From Paenibacillus sp. RC67 (lineage in GTDB: Bacteria > Bacillota > Bacilli > Paenibacillales > NBRC-103111), in NCBI RefSeq assembly GCF_030020805.1, contig NZ_CP125098.1:2646001-2710000 (forward strand): DNA of 64,000 nucleotides, written 5' to 3'. A program made the translations under genes and the position numbers. Below, piece by piece: positions 42,864 to 52,438 of this stretch (position 1 is the first letter of the stretch; each line of letters starts with the position of its first letter). Under the pieces are notes generated by a model. The model saw nothing but the letters and a program-made list of their open reading frames with translations, was not told the origin of the DNA and did not search any database.

Positions 42864-44045
42864 ATGAAAAAACAGCTGGCCATTATTATGGTACTGCTGA
42901 TGACGATATTTATCGGCTTCGGCATCATCATTCCGGTGCTTCCCGATGCGGTGACGGGTTCTGGAGCCAGCAGCTTCCATTTGGGCATGCTGCTGTCGAT
43001 CTATTCACTGGCTTCATTCCTCATGTCGCCGATTTGGGGAAGTATTTCCGACCGGATCGGAAGAAGACCACTGATTATGATCGGAACGCTCGGTTTTAGC
43101 GTAAGCTTTTTCTTATTTGGATTGGCGGACGGCAATTTGCTGTTGATGTATGCATCCCGGATACTTGGTGGATTGTTCTCCGGAGCTGCGACGGCTTGTG
43201 CGGTTGCTTATGTAGCTGATATTACGACGGAAGAGAACCGTACCAAGGGCATGGGGCTTGTCGGAATGTCCATTGGTCTCGGATTTATATTCGGTCCTGC
43301 GGTTGGCGGGATTTTGAGCCAGTGGGGGTACCAGGTTCCGTTTTTCGCATCTGCCATATTGGCACTGCTGACCTTTATTTTTGCTTTGATCATGCTGCCT
43401 GAATCGCTAAGTGAGGAGAAACGCCGCAAGCCGCAAGCAGACGGTCCCAAACCTTCACGTTGGTCGGCCTTTGTAGGTTCACTTAAATATTTGTATGTAC
43501 TATCGTTCTTCGTGTCGTTCACCTTGGCTGGACTAGAAGCAACACTCCTTCTGTTCGAAAAGGACAAAATCGGAGCTACTTCGCTGGATTTGGGCATTAT
43601 GTTCGCTGTGAGCGGAGTTGTCGGAGCCTTGATTCAAGGGGGCGTTGTGCGGAGATTTATTAAAAGGGGCGACGAAGCACGTGTTGTAGGGATCGGATTA
43701 GTTGTGTCGGCGATTGGGTTTGTGCTCATTTTATTTTCCGATAGTTTAGTTACCGCTTCCATCTACTTATCTGTATTTGGTGCAGGTAATGCCTTGATTC
43801 GGCCTTGTGTAACATCGCTGATCACTCAGAAAACAAAGGTCGGGCAGGGTGTTGCGTCTGGCCTAAGCTCGTCCATGGACAGCTTGGGTAGGATTACAGG
43901 ACCGCTGCTTGGAGCAGGAATATATCAGTACAGTATGAACCTTCCGTTTTATACTGGAGCCATTTTGTCTGTGGCAGCCTTATACTTGCTATATCGGTTC
44001 ATGGCACTTGACAAAGAAGCTTCTTCACTTGGACAGCGCGCGTAG
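42864..44045 (+). CDS. MFS drug/tetracycline-type exporter
   Basis: 393 aa. ATG 42864 is chosen although GGGAGG is 14 nt away; a TTG at 42852 would be only 2 nt from it. Twelve membrane segments. GSISDRIGRRPLIM is the motif A of DHA1 transporters between helices 2 and 3, and ILGGLFSGAATACAVAYVADI and GPAVGG follow. The family exports drugs by proton antiport; TetA and multidrug pumps are the nearest. No regulator gene adjoins it. Confidence 0.9.
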   Translation: MKKQLAIIMVLLMTIFIGFGIIIPVLPDAVTGSGASSFHLGMLLSIYSLASFLMSPIWGSISDRIGRRPLIMIGTLGFSVSFFLFGLADGNLLLMYASRILGGLFSGAATACAVAYVADITTEENRTKGMGLVGMSIGLGFIFGPAVGGILSQWGYQVPFFASAILALLTFIFALIMLPESLSEEKRRKPQADGPKPSRWSAFVGSLKYLYVLSFFVSFTLAGLEATLLLFEKDKIGATSLDLGIMFAVSGVVGALIQGGVVRRFIKRGDEARVVGIGLVVSAIGFVLILFSDSLVTASIYLSVFGAGNALIRPCVTSLITQKTKVGQGVASGLSSSMDSLGRITGPLLGAGIYQYSMNLPFYTGAILSVAALYLLYRFMALDKEASSLGQRA

Positions 44046-44059
44046 GATATATAAGAAAT

Positions 44060-44093
44060 GCCGCCGGCTCGTCACTGAGCTTAGGCGGCTTTT
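44060..44093 (+). terminator. Terminator after MFS gene
   Basis: GCCGCC/GGCGGC stem, 18-nt loop, then TTTTG. Confidence 0.7.
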
Positions 44094-44098
44094 GTTGT

Positions 44099-45022
44099 TT
44101 AAAGGGATGGATTGAGCAGCCGATAAATGACGGTAATCGCTTCGGCGCGAGTCATTTTTTGATCGGGACGGAATGTTCCGTCTTCGTAGCCATTGAATAG
44201 ATGAGCTTCCTGCACAGCACTAATCGCATCGCCCGCCCAGTAACCGGAAGGGATATCTTTGAAATTCGCAGTGACGCTTGACTTCAGCATTTCACTTCGA
44301 GACAAGATAGCCGATATTTCAGCGCGCGTAATTGTATTTTTCGGACGGAAAGTATGATCAGGGTACCCATTAATTAGTCCATATTCTACAGCTGTAATTA
44401 TATAAATACGGTCTTCCTTATTAGTTCCGATGTCTGTCATGTCCGATTCGGTACTGTTGGATAGGAACAATTCCTTGGCTTTAACAAAATAACGAATAAA
44501 TTCGGCTCTAGTAATATATTGATCTGGCTTGAAGGAGAGCTTGTCCGTTTGTTTATCTAAGTATCCGTCAATATACTTTTTATCGTACAGGGCGGATATC
44601 TCCTTCTGAGCCCAGTGGTTTTGGATATCGATAAAATCAGTAGGGACATTATTCAACGATAGCACATATTTGGTTACGGCCTTATATTCCTCTTCCGATA
44701 AGGAGCCTGGGGAATTCTCTGGCATGTTACGACTTATAAAATCGAAGGCTTTGTCATAGGTTCCGAGTTTTTTCTTCACATGATCACTTGTTAAGGCCGG
44801 GTATTTACCGGATCCTTTGCCATCGGTTGCATGACAAGCCAGGCAGTGCTGCTGATAAACGGCTTCTCCGCTCACAGGTGTGGCAGTTACTTGTCCAACA
44901 GAGGGAGCAGCTTCAGCGGTAGCTGAGAAACGCAGTTGTTGGAGCGTGGCTCCACCGGCCGCTATGGCAGCGACAAGCATTAGAAGATAGAGTCTTCGTC
45001 TTAAAGGTCGTTTGCGATGCAT
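44099..45022 (-). CDS. Cytochrome c with three SLH domains
   Basis: 307 aa. ATG 45022 has AAGGAG upstream; GTG 45031 overlaps that site. Signal peptide with a basic start (HRKRPLRRR). AVYQQHCLACHATDGKGSG is a class I haem c site (CLACH), and NMPENSPG supplies the axial Met. From about residue 125 three SLH repeats follow (HWAQKEISALYDKKYIDGY, TAVEYGLINGYPDHTFRP, ISAVQEAHLFNGYEDGTFRP). So the cytochrome is anchored to the cell-wall polymer and carries electrons outside the membrane. An Fnr box precedes it. Confidence 0.9.
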   Translation of the reverse strand: MHRKRPLRRRLYLLMLVAAIAAGGATLQQLRFSATAEAAPSVGQVTATPVSGEAVYQQHCLACHATDGKGSGKYPALTSDHVKKKLGTYDKAFDFISRNMPENSPGSLSEEEYKAVTKYVLSLNNVPTDFIDIQNHWAQKEISALYDKKYIDGYLDKQTDKLSFKPDQYITRAEFIRYFVKAKELFLSNSTESDMTDIGTNKEDRIYIITAVEYGLINGYPDHTFRPKNTITRAEISAILSRSEMLKSSVTANFKDIPSGYWAGDAISAVQEAHLFNGYEDGTFRPDQKMTRAEAITVIYRLLNPSL

Positions 45023-45055
45023 AACAGGCACTCCTTATGTATGTCACTTTTCTCC

Positions 45056-45097
45056 ATTATAAACGAAAAAGATGACAAAAGTGTGAAAAATTTCACG
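45056..45097 (-). promoter_or_regulatory. Promoter with Fnr box for cytochrome c-SLH gene
   Basis: On the minus strand TATAAT (45056-45061) is the -10. TGTGAAAAATTTCACG (45082-45097) matches the Fnr box TGTGA-N6-TCACx, and its centre lies about 41.5 bp from the predicted start of transcription. That is the classical activating position, and no SigA -35 is present. Confidence 0.7.
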
Positions 45098-45116
45098 GTT
45101 ATTTACTATATTTGAT

Positions 45117-45156
45117 GAAAAAAAGCTGTCCCCTCATGCCTTGACCGGGAACAGCT
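45117..45156 (-). terminator. Terminator of 45196 gene
   Basis: AGCTGTTCCC/GGGGACAGCT on the minus strand followed by a run of T. Confidence 0.8.
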
Positions 45157-45195
45157 CTTGCGGTAAGTATTTTTAGAACAAGGTTACTTAGCTTC

Positions 45196-45915
45196 TTAAT
45201 TTTTGTCCTGCTGGGAGCCGCGTTTATGCTCGACCATTTTCTCAATCCAAGGCGTCATTTCATCCTTGATCTTAGTGACTAGCTGATCTTTTCCGATTCC
45301 TTTAGCAGCAGCAATTTCTACTAAGGATTTGCCTTCTTTCAGCTGAGTCTTCAACTGATCTTCAGAAATGCCGATGATGGAAGCAAGCTTGTCCGGCGCA
45401 GGCAGCATCTTATGTCTCATTCCGTGCTTGCCATGCCAGAACCCGCCTTTATGGTTGACCATAAATTTCAGATGTTTCTCCATATTGGCTTTCATCTTCT
45501 CGGCTTGCTCTGCAGTGAGTTTACCGGCTTTGACGGCCTCATCGATTTTTTTACTGCGCATCGTTTTCAGCTTGTCGATTAAATCGGCTTCACTGATCCC
45601 TTTTTCCTTCGCGAGTTCGACCAATGATTTTTCTTTTAATGAAGCGGAGAGGGTGGCCTTGTCCATGTTAAGAATGGCTGCAGCTTCCTCCAGAATAGGG
45701 AGGGAATGACGCTCACCTTTTTCTGGATTTTTGCTTTCTTTGTTTTTTTCACCACGTTCCTGCTTCTGTTCGGTTGGACCCTGCTGTTGGAGCACTGATT
45801 TCTCTGACGGTTCGGCAAGCGCTTGCTGTCTTGAAGTGGAGAGAGCGACTCCGCTCAGCAGTAAAGTGAAAGCTAAGCTTGTGACAATAACTCTGTTCGT
45901 GTGAACGCTTCTCAT
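45196..45915 (-). CDS. Secreted helical repeat protein, 239 aa
   Basis: ATG 45915 with AAAGGCGG upstream; the frame is open to 45969. Signal peptide ends near ALAEP. A Lys/Glu-rich linker leads to two copies of a 20-residue motif: SLVELAKEKGISEADLIDKL and SLVEIAAAKGIGKDQLVTKI, with a Lys/His/Gly-rich loop (NHKGGFWHGKHGMRHK) between. TAEQAEKMKANMEKHL resembles segments of DUF2680-type exported proteins. It may bind metal or stress the envelope, but function is unknown. Confidence 0.8.
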   Translation of the reverse strand: MRSVHTNRVIVTSLAFTLLLSGVALSTSRQQALAEPSEKSVLQQQGPTEQKQERGEKNKESKNPEKGERHSLPILEEAAAILNMDKATLSASLKEKSLVELAKEKGISEADLIDKLKTMRSKKIDEAVKAGKLTAEQAEKMKANMEKHLKFMVNHKGGFWHGKHGMRHKMLPAPDKLASIIGISEDQLKTQLKEGKSLVEIAAAKGIGKDQLVTKIKDEMTPWIEKMVEHKRGSQQDKN

Positions 45916-46094
45916 CTTGTGTCCGCCTTTCGCAAAAATTTGATTTGCCCCAATGGTTGGAGCAACCAATTATAGCGTGTGCAAATTAACTTAATGTTAC
46001 TTTAAGAGAACCTTAGCGTTACATAAATTTTCTAAGACACTCGTATAACATTACGAATAATTGAGTTTGCAGTTTCAGCGGCTTCGAAAAGAAA

Positions 46095-46730
46095 TTACAT
46101 GGAAGCATTGCGCGCCATTTGATAAAGCGGCATTAAAGTGTGAATGGTGTCTTTAACAAGCTCAATAAACTGCGGACCATCTGCAAGTACTGAAGCGGAG
46201 GAAGGCAAGTTCTGCCCTATCAGAAGCTCGGCCTTTTTGACATCACGGAAACGTTCCAGTGCCTTCTGCAGCTCTGTATCGCTTAGCTCACTAAATGCGC
46301 TAGCATCCTTCTTCATATGATCGAATGAAAGCATATAGTTAGATGGAATCATTGCTCGAACCTCGTCAAAGTGATCCAAGTATGCCTTAGCGATGGTTTG
46401 CTTAGAAGGAAGTTCATATATTAAGGCGAGCCAAACAAATACGCGGTCATCGAAAAGTCCGACTTGGAAGTGAGGATACTGTTTATAACCCCGCTTATTG
46501 TGGCATACCGCCATCCAAGTATCTACAGGGGCGTTTACAGTACGCCGGGCATGCTTGGCAATATGCAGGAACATTTCATCCCCGGCCAGCATAGCCGTAT
46601 CATCGCATACTGCGTCACCTATTGCTTTGAATTTAGGTTGAATTCGTTGTTGAATCCCTTCCATACGACCTTCCAATCCTGGAATCGTAAAAACGTCAAA
46701 ATCAGCTTGCTTGAAACCTTCAAATATCAT
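46095..46730 (-). CDS. DUF1054 family protein (YktB-like)
   Basis: 211 aa. ATG 46730 has AGGAGG upstream. GFKQADFDVFTIPGLEGRM, HARRTVNAPVDTWMAVCHNKRGYK and HFQVGLFDDRVFVWLALIYE match the UPF0637 family. It is cytoplasmic and uncharacterised. Confidence 0.9.
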   Translation of the reverse strand: MIFEGFKQADFDVFTIPGLEGRMEGIQQRIQPKFKAIGDAVCDDTAMLAGDEMFLHIAKHARRTVNAPVDTWMAVCHNKRGYKQYPHFQVGLFDDRVFVWLALIYELPSKQTIAKAYLDHFDEVRAMIPSNYMLSFDHMKKDASAFSELSDTELQKALERFRDVKKAELLIGQNLPSSASVLADGPQFIELVKDTIHTLMPLYQMARNASM

Positions 46731-46816
46731 GTGAATATCCTCCTGTGCAACAAAAAATCCCTATGTATATGAAAATACTATATCATACAGGTTGTCTGAA
46801 GAGCGAATGAAATCAG

Positions 46817-46852
46817 AAAAAGCCAGCAGAGCGGATGAACAGCTCTACTGGC
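46817..46852 (-). terminator. Terminator of alcohol dehydrogenase gene
   Basis: GCCAGTAGAGC/GCTCTGCTGGC arms on the minus strand (one mismatch), followed by TTTTTC. Confidence 0.75.
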
Positions 46853-46862
46853 CTTGGTTTAA

Positions 46863-47885
46863 TTAATCTTGGTTTGTTTTGACAAGGATTTTGCATTGCT
46901 TTCTATCCTTGGTCAATAGATCGAAGCCTTTTTCAACAATATCATCCAGAGGGATGATGCTGGTGATCACCGCATTACCGTCTATAACGCCATTGGCAAG
47001 AAGACGGATGACTTCAGGGAACAATCGTATATAGGCATACGAACCGCTAATTTTAGCTTCTGTTCTTACGATTGTATTTGGATCAAATGTGACTGGTTTC
47101 TCCCATACACTTACAATTTTGAATTCTCCATTAGGACGTACGACACGAACACCCGTATTGAATGTTGCCTGGACACCCGCAGCGTCATATGCGACATCCA
47201 CACCGCCATTCGTTTCATCCAAGATGAGTTGAACCGCGTCAGTTTCCATTGGGTTTATTGTTGTCGTTGCGCCAAGCTCCATCGCTTTTTGTCTGCGTTC
47301 CTCAGACACCTCAACAACGTAGATCCGGCTTGCTCCGGCAGCTTTAACTGCTTGAAGCAGCAGCAATCCGATAGGACCGGCGCCAAAGATGGCAGCACTG
47401 TCTCCGAGGTTTAGCTGACTTTGACGAACCGCATGCACAGCAACAGCCGTAGGCTCAACGAGAGCCCCCAGTTCCAGACTCATATGGTCGGGAAGTAAAA
47501 AGACGTTTTCCTCTTTTGCTACTGTGTATTCTGCGAAGCCACCGGATTTAGTATAACCGTAGCCTTGTCTGCTGATGCACAAATTAACGAAGCCCCGTTT
47601 GCAATTGTCACATTTGCCGCATGGCATTAACGGTTCAACGGCTACTCTGTCGCCTATTTTAATGGTATGAACATCGGGTGCTACCTCGACAACCGTACCC
47701 GAGAATTCATGGCCCAGCACTGGCTGTGTACGTATGGGGTATGTGCCCGCCAAATATTCATGCATATCACTGCCGCAAATACCAGCGAATTCGACTTTAA
47801 CCTTTACCGTTCCCGCTTCAAGCTGAGGAATCTCTACTTGTTCAACTCGAATATCTTTGGCTCCGTATATTTTAGCTGCTTTCAT
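46863..47885 (-). CDS. Zinc-dependent alcohol dehydrogenase, butanediol dehydrogenase-like
   Basis: 340 aa. ATG 47885. FAGICGSDMHEYLAG and GHEFSGTVVEVAPDV give the catalytic zinc ligands (Cys, His-Glu). MPCGKCDNCKRGFVNLC is the structural zinc loop with four Cys. AIFGAGPIGLLLLQAVKAAGA is the NAD-binding glycine loop. The HEYLAGTYP and YGYTKSGGFAEY text resembles (R,R)-butanediol dehydrogenase of Bacillus; sorbitol- or threonine-type substrates are alternatives. Confidence 0.85.
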   Translation of the reverse strand: MKAAKIYGAKDIRVEQVEIPQLEAGTVKVKVEFAGICGSDMHEYLAGTYPIRTQPVLGHEFSGTVVEVAPDVHTIKIGDRVAVEPLMPCGKCDNCKRGFVNLCISRQGYGYTKSGGFAEYTVAKEENVFLLPDHMSLELGALVEPTAVAVHAVRQSQLNLGDSAAIFGAGPIGLLLLQAVKAAGASRIYVVEVSEERRQKAMELGATTTINPMETDAVQLILDETNGGVDVAYDAAGVQATFNTGVRVVRPNGEFKIVSVWEKPVTFDPNTIVRTEAKISGSYAYIRLFPEVIRLLANGVIDGNAVITSIIPLDDIVEKGFDLLTKDRKQCKILVKTNQD

Positions 47886-48060
47886 CGTGGAATAGCTCCT
47901 TTATTATTAGAGTAGGATGATGAATTCTTCGTTCGTTATCATTGTATATCCGCTTATACTTTAAGTAAAATTATATATAATTAACTATAGTTAAGTTTAG
48001 CTTAAGTATAGATCATAGCAGTTACATCTTTTTAAATGGATGGTCTGCTGTGAGGAAGAG

Positions 48061-48963
48061 CTATGAAAGATGTAGTGTGTGTCTTAAATTATTGATGAAT
48101 ATTTTAGCTGTATTGGACAGCTTCTTTTCCTTGGATGTAACTAAGCTTAAATGAATCGAATTGTGAACCGGGGTATTCAAATCAAGAATGACGAACTCCT
48201 CTTTTAAATATTCCGGTTGGTTCTTGAACGAATAATCAAGGCCGATTGTAACGGCTGTGCCATCCTCGGTAGCTCTGCGAATCGCATCTTTATTATTAGT
48301 AGAGAAAAGGATGGTCATATCGCCATAACGCTCTTGGAATTGCTCCATAAACCACTTTAAATAGTCGTCATTGTACAAAACGAGCGGCTGCTTTTTTAAC
48401 TCCTCCGGAGAAATGGATGTATGTAGTGCCAAAGGGGATTTTCTGCTAATGCAAACGACGACCTTTCCTTCTAATAATGGCTCGAAAACTAATCCCGAAT
48501 GCTTCTCAAGGTAAGGTTCGTATAAAATGATCAGGCCCATATCAATTTTATTATGCCGGACATCATCGATGATCTCGAGCGTCCCTTTCTCCATAATTTC
48601 CATTTGAATGTTAGGGTATTGCTTTTTTAAGCCTAGTATAGTGTCCAGATATAAAAATAAGGGCCCTGGAATTGTAGCCAAACGGAGCTCTCCGCTTTGC
48701 GTATTGGAATATCCGTTGGCTTCTTCGCGAAGCTCTTTTAACTTGTCCAATACTTCGACAGCTTTATGAATGATAACCTTCCCTTCAGCAGTGGGTGCGG
48801 CACCTGAGCGGGAACGGGTAAACAATGAAATTTTGAGCTCCGCTTCAAGATTCGAAATAGACTGGCTGACCGCTGATAAGGTTACATGAAGATTTTGTGC
48901 GGCTGCCGTCAGGGAGCCGGTTTTGGCAACCTCGACGATGAATTCAAGCTGTTCTAAATGCAA
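48061..48963 (-). CDS. LysR-family transcriptional regulator
   Basis: 300 aa. ATG 48963 with GGAGGG upstream. Helix-turn-helix at residues 1-60 (FIVEVAKTGSLTAAAQNLHVTLSAVSQSISNLE). The substrate domain follows. It is divergent from the SDR gene at 49217 and upstream of the dehydrogenase at 47885, so either neighbour may be its target. Confidence 0.92.
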   Translation of the reverse strand: MHLEQLEFIVEVAKTGSLTAAAQNLHVTLSAVSQSISNLEAELKISLFTRSRSGAAPTAEGKVIIHKAVEVLDKLKELREEANGYSNTQSGELRLATIPGPLFLYLDTILGLKKQYPNIQMEIMEKGTLEIIDDVRHNKIDMGLIILYEPYLEKHSGLVFEPLLEGKVVVCISRKSPLALHTSISPEELKKQPLVLYNDDYLKWFMEQFQERYGDMTILFSTNNKDAIRRATEDGTAVTIGLDYSFKNQPEYLKEEFVILDLNTPVHNSIHLSLVTSKEKKLSNTAKIFINNLRHTLHLS

Positions 48964-49216
48964 GAAGGACCCTCCTTTTATATCGATCTATTAGTTGTAG
49001 ATTAACAAAAATAAATCGATGCGACAAATTGGCTTATCGGTTAATTTAGTCAAGGCGATTGTCATCCTGATGTCTGATTACTGGCATGTGCTTAAGAACG
49101 TTTGTTTTCATAATTTACCATACATGGTACAATCAAATAGATGGGTTATTTATCCTAATTGGTTAAAGTAAGCGATTTCTATGAAATAGCTAACGAATTA
49201 TACCGGAGGTGTATTT

Positions 49217-49984
49217 GTGAACACAAGCTTACAAGGGAAGATTGCACTAGTCACAGGCTCGAATGCAGGAATTGGACGTGCTATTGCGATCATGTTGGCG
49301 GCAAATGGCGCAAGTGTCGGGGTCACTTACTTGAACAATAAAGAGCAGGGAGAAATAACCGTTGCTTCGATTCGGCAAGCCGGAGGGAATGCGGAGCTGT
49401 TTCATGCAGACGTAACGGATATTAAGCAGATTGATACGTTGGTCAGTGGTGTCGAGGCGGCCTTCGGAGGCAATGTGGACATCCTCGTGAACAATGCGGG
49501 ACATTTGATCGAGCGCCGCCCGAATTCCGATATGAGTGAAGAATTGTACGATAAGATTATGGATGTCAATTTGAAAAGCACCGTTTTTATGTGCAAACGA
49601 GTGCTGCCAGGAATGAAAGCGAAGGGAACCGGACGAATAGTGAATATGTCCTCCATAGCCGCTCATAATGGCGGAGGAGTTGGAGCCAGTATTTATGCAG
49701 CCAGCAAGGCTGCCGTATTGAGCTATTCCAAGGGTTTAGCCAAAGAAGTTGCTGGTGATGGGATAACCGTGAACATCGTGTCACCCGGCTTCATCGGACA
49801 AACGGCCTTTCATGCAACTTTTACGACGGACGAAGCAAGAAAAGCTACAGTCAATGGGATCCCTCTGAAACGGGAGGGAACACCGGAGGATGTGGCCGGA
49901 GCGGTGCTGTACCTCGTTTCCGACCTTGGTTCCTATTTGACCGGAGAGTCCATTGAAATTAACGGCGGCATGTTCATGCGCTAG
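49217..49984 (+). CDS. SDR-family oxidoreductase
   Basis: 255 aa. GTG 49217 follows CGGAGGTG. VTGSNAGIGRAIAIM is the cofactor loop (T-G-x3-G-x-G), NNAGHL follows, and the active site is Ser in MSSIAAH with YAASKAAVLSY. Ends in TGESIEINGGMFMR. A ketoreductase of FabG type. It precedes the lyase gene by 44 bp and is probably co-transcribed with it. Confidence 0.92.
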   Translation: MNTSLQGKIALVTGSNAGIGRAIAIMLAANGASVGVTYLNNKEQGEITVASIRQAGGNAELFHADVTDIKQIDTLVSGVEAAFGGNVDILVNNAGHLIERRPNSDMSEELYDKIMDVNLKSTVFMCKRVLPGMKAKGTGRIVNMSSIAAHNGGGVGASIYAASKAAVLSYSKGLAKEVAGDGITVNIVSPGFIGQTAFHATFTTDEARKATVNGIPLKREGTPEDVAGAVLYLVSDLGSYLTGESIEINGGMFMR

Positions 49985-50028
49985 TACTATTGAAATCTAA
50001 CTGAGCTCGGGCAGAGAAGGAGTAGCAA

Positions 50029-52338
50029 ATGAGTCAATCATTGTATCAACCGTTAAGCGGAGCACTGACCGTGCAATATGAACCGGATAGCCACAAGGAG
50101 CTGATAGAGAATCCTCCACGTTTTACTTGGATTCCGGCGCAGCTTGATAATGACTGCTATATTTTACAATATTCTCGTTCTCCGCAATTCGAAGAGAACT
50201 ATACTGTAACGGTGCAGCCAATTCCATATAATCTATATACTCCGGATAAAGCTTTGGAGGCTGGCGAGTATTATTGGCGTTATGCTCTTCTACTGGTTGA
50301 GAATTCAGATGAAGCGGCTGCTCAAACAGAGTGGAGTATAGTGAGACGTTTCACTGTTGCCGAGGATTTGCCGCAAACGCCTTTGCCGAATCGGGAAGTC
50401 CGATATCGGCATGCTGGATCCGAGCATCCACGTCTATGGCTGCAGGCCAAAGAGCTGTCGGATTTTAGACGTAACGTTAGGGAGGACTCAACCTACTGCG
50501 GATGGGACGTATTTGTTGAACGCTCCGTGAAACCGTGGATCGAGAAGGAGCTTATTCCTGAGCCGCAGCCCTATCCTAATAACAAGCGGGTTGCTAAGCT
50601 GTGGCGCCAGATGTATATGGATTGTCAGGAAGCGCTCTATGCGGTTCGTCATCTCAGTGTAGCGGGGATAGTACTAGAAAATGAGCTGTTCTTAAATCGA
50701 GCTAAGCAGTGGCTGCTTCATGTTGCCTCTTGGGACCCTGAAGGAGCTACGAGTAGGGATTATAATGATGAAGCGGCTTTTCGCGTAGCAGAAGCGCTTG
50801 CTTGGGGCTATGACTGGCTGTATGACCATTTGACTCCGACGGAGCGAGATGAGGTTCGCTACAAGCTGCTCCACAGGACAGAGCAGGTCGCATTCCATGT
50901 CATGGAACGCTCCAAGATTCATCATGTACCGTTTGACAGCCACGCGGTTCGCTCGCTATCCTCGGTGCTTATCCCATGCAGTATCGCAATGCTCGGAGAG
51001 GAGCAGAAGGCGCAGTTCTGGCTCGATTATACGCTAGAATATTACGCATGCTTGTATACTCCATGGGGAGGAATTGACGGGGGATGGGCGGAAGGGCCCA
51101 TGTATTGGACAACCGGGATGGCATTCGTTACGCAAGCGATGAACTTATTGAAAAAGTATACGGCAATCGATTTTTACGAACGCCCTTTCTTCCGCAAAAC
51201 CGGTGATTTTCCGCTCTACTGCTTTAGTCCCGACACACTTCGAACCAGCTTTGGAGACCAATCTACGCTTGGAGACCCGGTCAGCTTGAAAACCGGTTTT
51301 AATATTCGGCAATTCGCTGGAACAACAGGTAATGGACATTATCAATGGTATTATGAGCAGACGAAAGCGATCGATACCGATTCGGAGATGAAATTTTACA
51401 ATTACGGCTGGTGGGATTTCCGATTTGACGAGATGATGTACCGATATGATTATCCTGAAGTACAAGCTCAAGCTCCAACCAACATTGAGCCTGTTAAATG
51501 GTTTCGTGACATCGGATGGGTTGCTTTCCATGCCAACATGGACAAGCCTGAGGATCACATTATGCTGCTGACCAAGAGCAGTCCATACGGCTCTATCAGT
51601 CATAGCCACGGGGATCAGAATGGATTTCTGCTTCATGCCTACGGAGAACCGTTGGCCATTGAAAGCGGATATTATGTCGCCTTCGGCAGTACGATGCATC
51701 TGAATTGGAGAAAGCAGACCCGATCGACGAATAGTCTGCTCATCGATGGTTTAGGGCAATATGCAGGCACGAACAAAGTGCTTAACATGGCTGCAACCGG
51801 TGTTGTGGAAGCCGTTGAGAACCACTCGACCTACACGTACTCCCGCTGCAATGCAACAGCTGCTTACAAAGAAAATGTGCCGTATCTTGAACGATACGTA
51901 AGAGAGCTTTATTTTGTGAATGAGTCCTACACTGTCATTGTCGATTATGTTGATTTATCACAATCAGGCCAAGTGGACTGGTTGTTTCATACTCTTAATG
52001 AACTGAAGCTTGAGGCTCAAACGTTCAAGGTCCAAGGAACAAAGGCGGATATGGACGGCCGTTTTGTTTACAGCTCGTCTGGCAATTTGCAGTTGTCGCA
52101 AAGCAATGTATTTACGGATGTGGATCCTTCAGAGATCGAAGGCTTGGATTGTCAATGGCATTTAACGGCTACAACTCGCCCGGCCCAAAGCCACCGAATC
52201 GTTACCCTGCTGGTGCCGATGCGAAAAGGGGAGTCGAAGTACGTTTCTTACTTTATGGATGATCAGGGCCATGGAGTCGACTTGTATTTTACGGAAAACG
52301 GCCAGACCCATCGGGTTGAGGTTCCGAAGGCTTACTAA
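50029..52338 (+). CDS. Heparinase II/III-family polysaccharide lyase-like protein (DUF4962)
   Basis: 769 aa. ATG 50029 with GAAGGAG upstream. No signal peptide, so probably cytoplasmic. Residues 20-130 (YILQYSRSPQF, AGEYYWRYAL) are a fibronectin-like DUF4962 head. An alpha-helical barrel (about 140-440) contains DYNDEAAFRVAEALAWGYDWLYD and GGWAEGPMYWT. The heparinase C-terminal beta-domain has SHSHGDQNGFLLHAYGEPLAIESGYY, typical of the catalytic His region. Family members degrade uronate-containing oligosaccharides such as alginate or glycosaminoglycans. The actual substrate is unknown. Confidence 0.85.
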   Translation: MSQSLYQPLSGALTVQYEPDSHKELIENPPRFTWIPAQLDNDCYILQYSRSPQFEENYTVTVQPIPYNLYTPDKALEAGEYYWRYALLLVENSDEAAAQTEWSIVRRFTVAEDLPQTPLPNREVRYRHAGSEHPRLWLQAKELSDFRRNVREDSTYCGWDVFVERSVKPWIEKELIPEPQPYPNNKRVAKLWRQMYMDCQEALYAVRHLSVAGIVLENELFLNRAKQWLLHVASWDPEGATSRDYNDEAAFRVAEALAWGYDWLYDHLTPTERDEVRYKLLHRTEQVAFHVMERSKIHHVPFDSHAVRSLSSVLIPCSIAMLGEEQKAQFWLDYTLEYYACLYTPWGGIDGGWAEGPMYWTTGMAFVTQAMNLLKKYTAIDFYERPFFRKTGDFPLYCFSPDTLRTSFGDQSTLGDPVSLKTGFNIRQFAGTTGNGHYQWYYEQTKAIDTDSEMKFYNYGWWDFRFDEMMYRYDYPEVQAQAPTNIEPVKWFRDIGWVAFHANMDKPEDHIMLLTKSSPYGSISHSHGDQNGFLLHAYGEPLAIESGYYVAFGSTMHLNWRKQTRSTNSLLIDGLGQYAGTNKVLNMAATGVVEAVENHSTYTYSRCNATAAYKENVPYLERYVRELYFVNESYTVIVDYVDLSQSGQVDWLFHTLNELKLEAQTFKVQGTKADMDGRFVYSSSGNLQLSQSNVFTDVDPSEIEGLDCQWHLTATTRPAQSHRIVTLLVPMRKGESKYVSYFMDDQGHGVDLYFTENGQTHRVEVPKAY

Positions 52339-52372
52339 GATGAATTTATAACTTTTATTGATGCAGCAAAAC

Positions 52373-52426
52373 AAAATCCCCTTGTAAGGTCGGAATTTAC
52401 GATTCCGTCAAACAAGGGGATTTTAA
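52373..52426. terminator. Bidirectional terminator
   Basis: AAAATCCCCTTGT/ACAAGGGGATTTT stem (13 bp) with an inner GGAATTT/GATTCC pairing between convergent genes. Confidence 0.8.
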
Positions 52427-52438
52427 TGTTGTAAGAAC

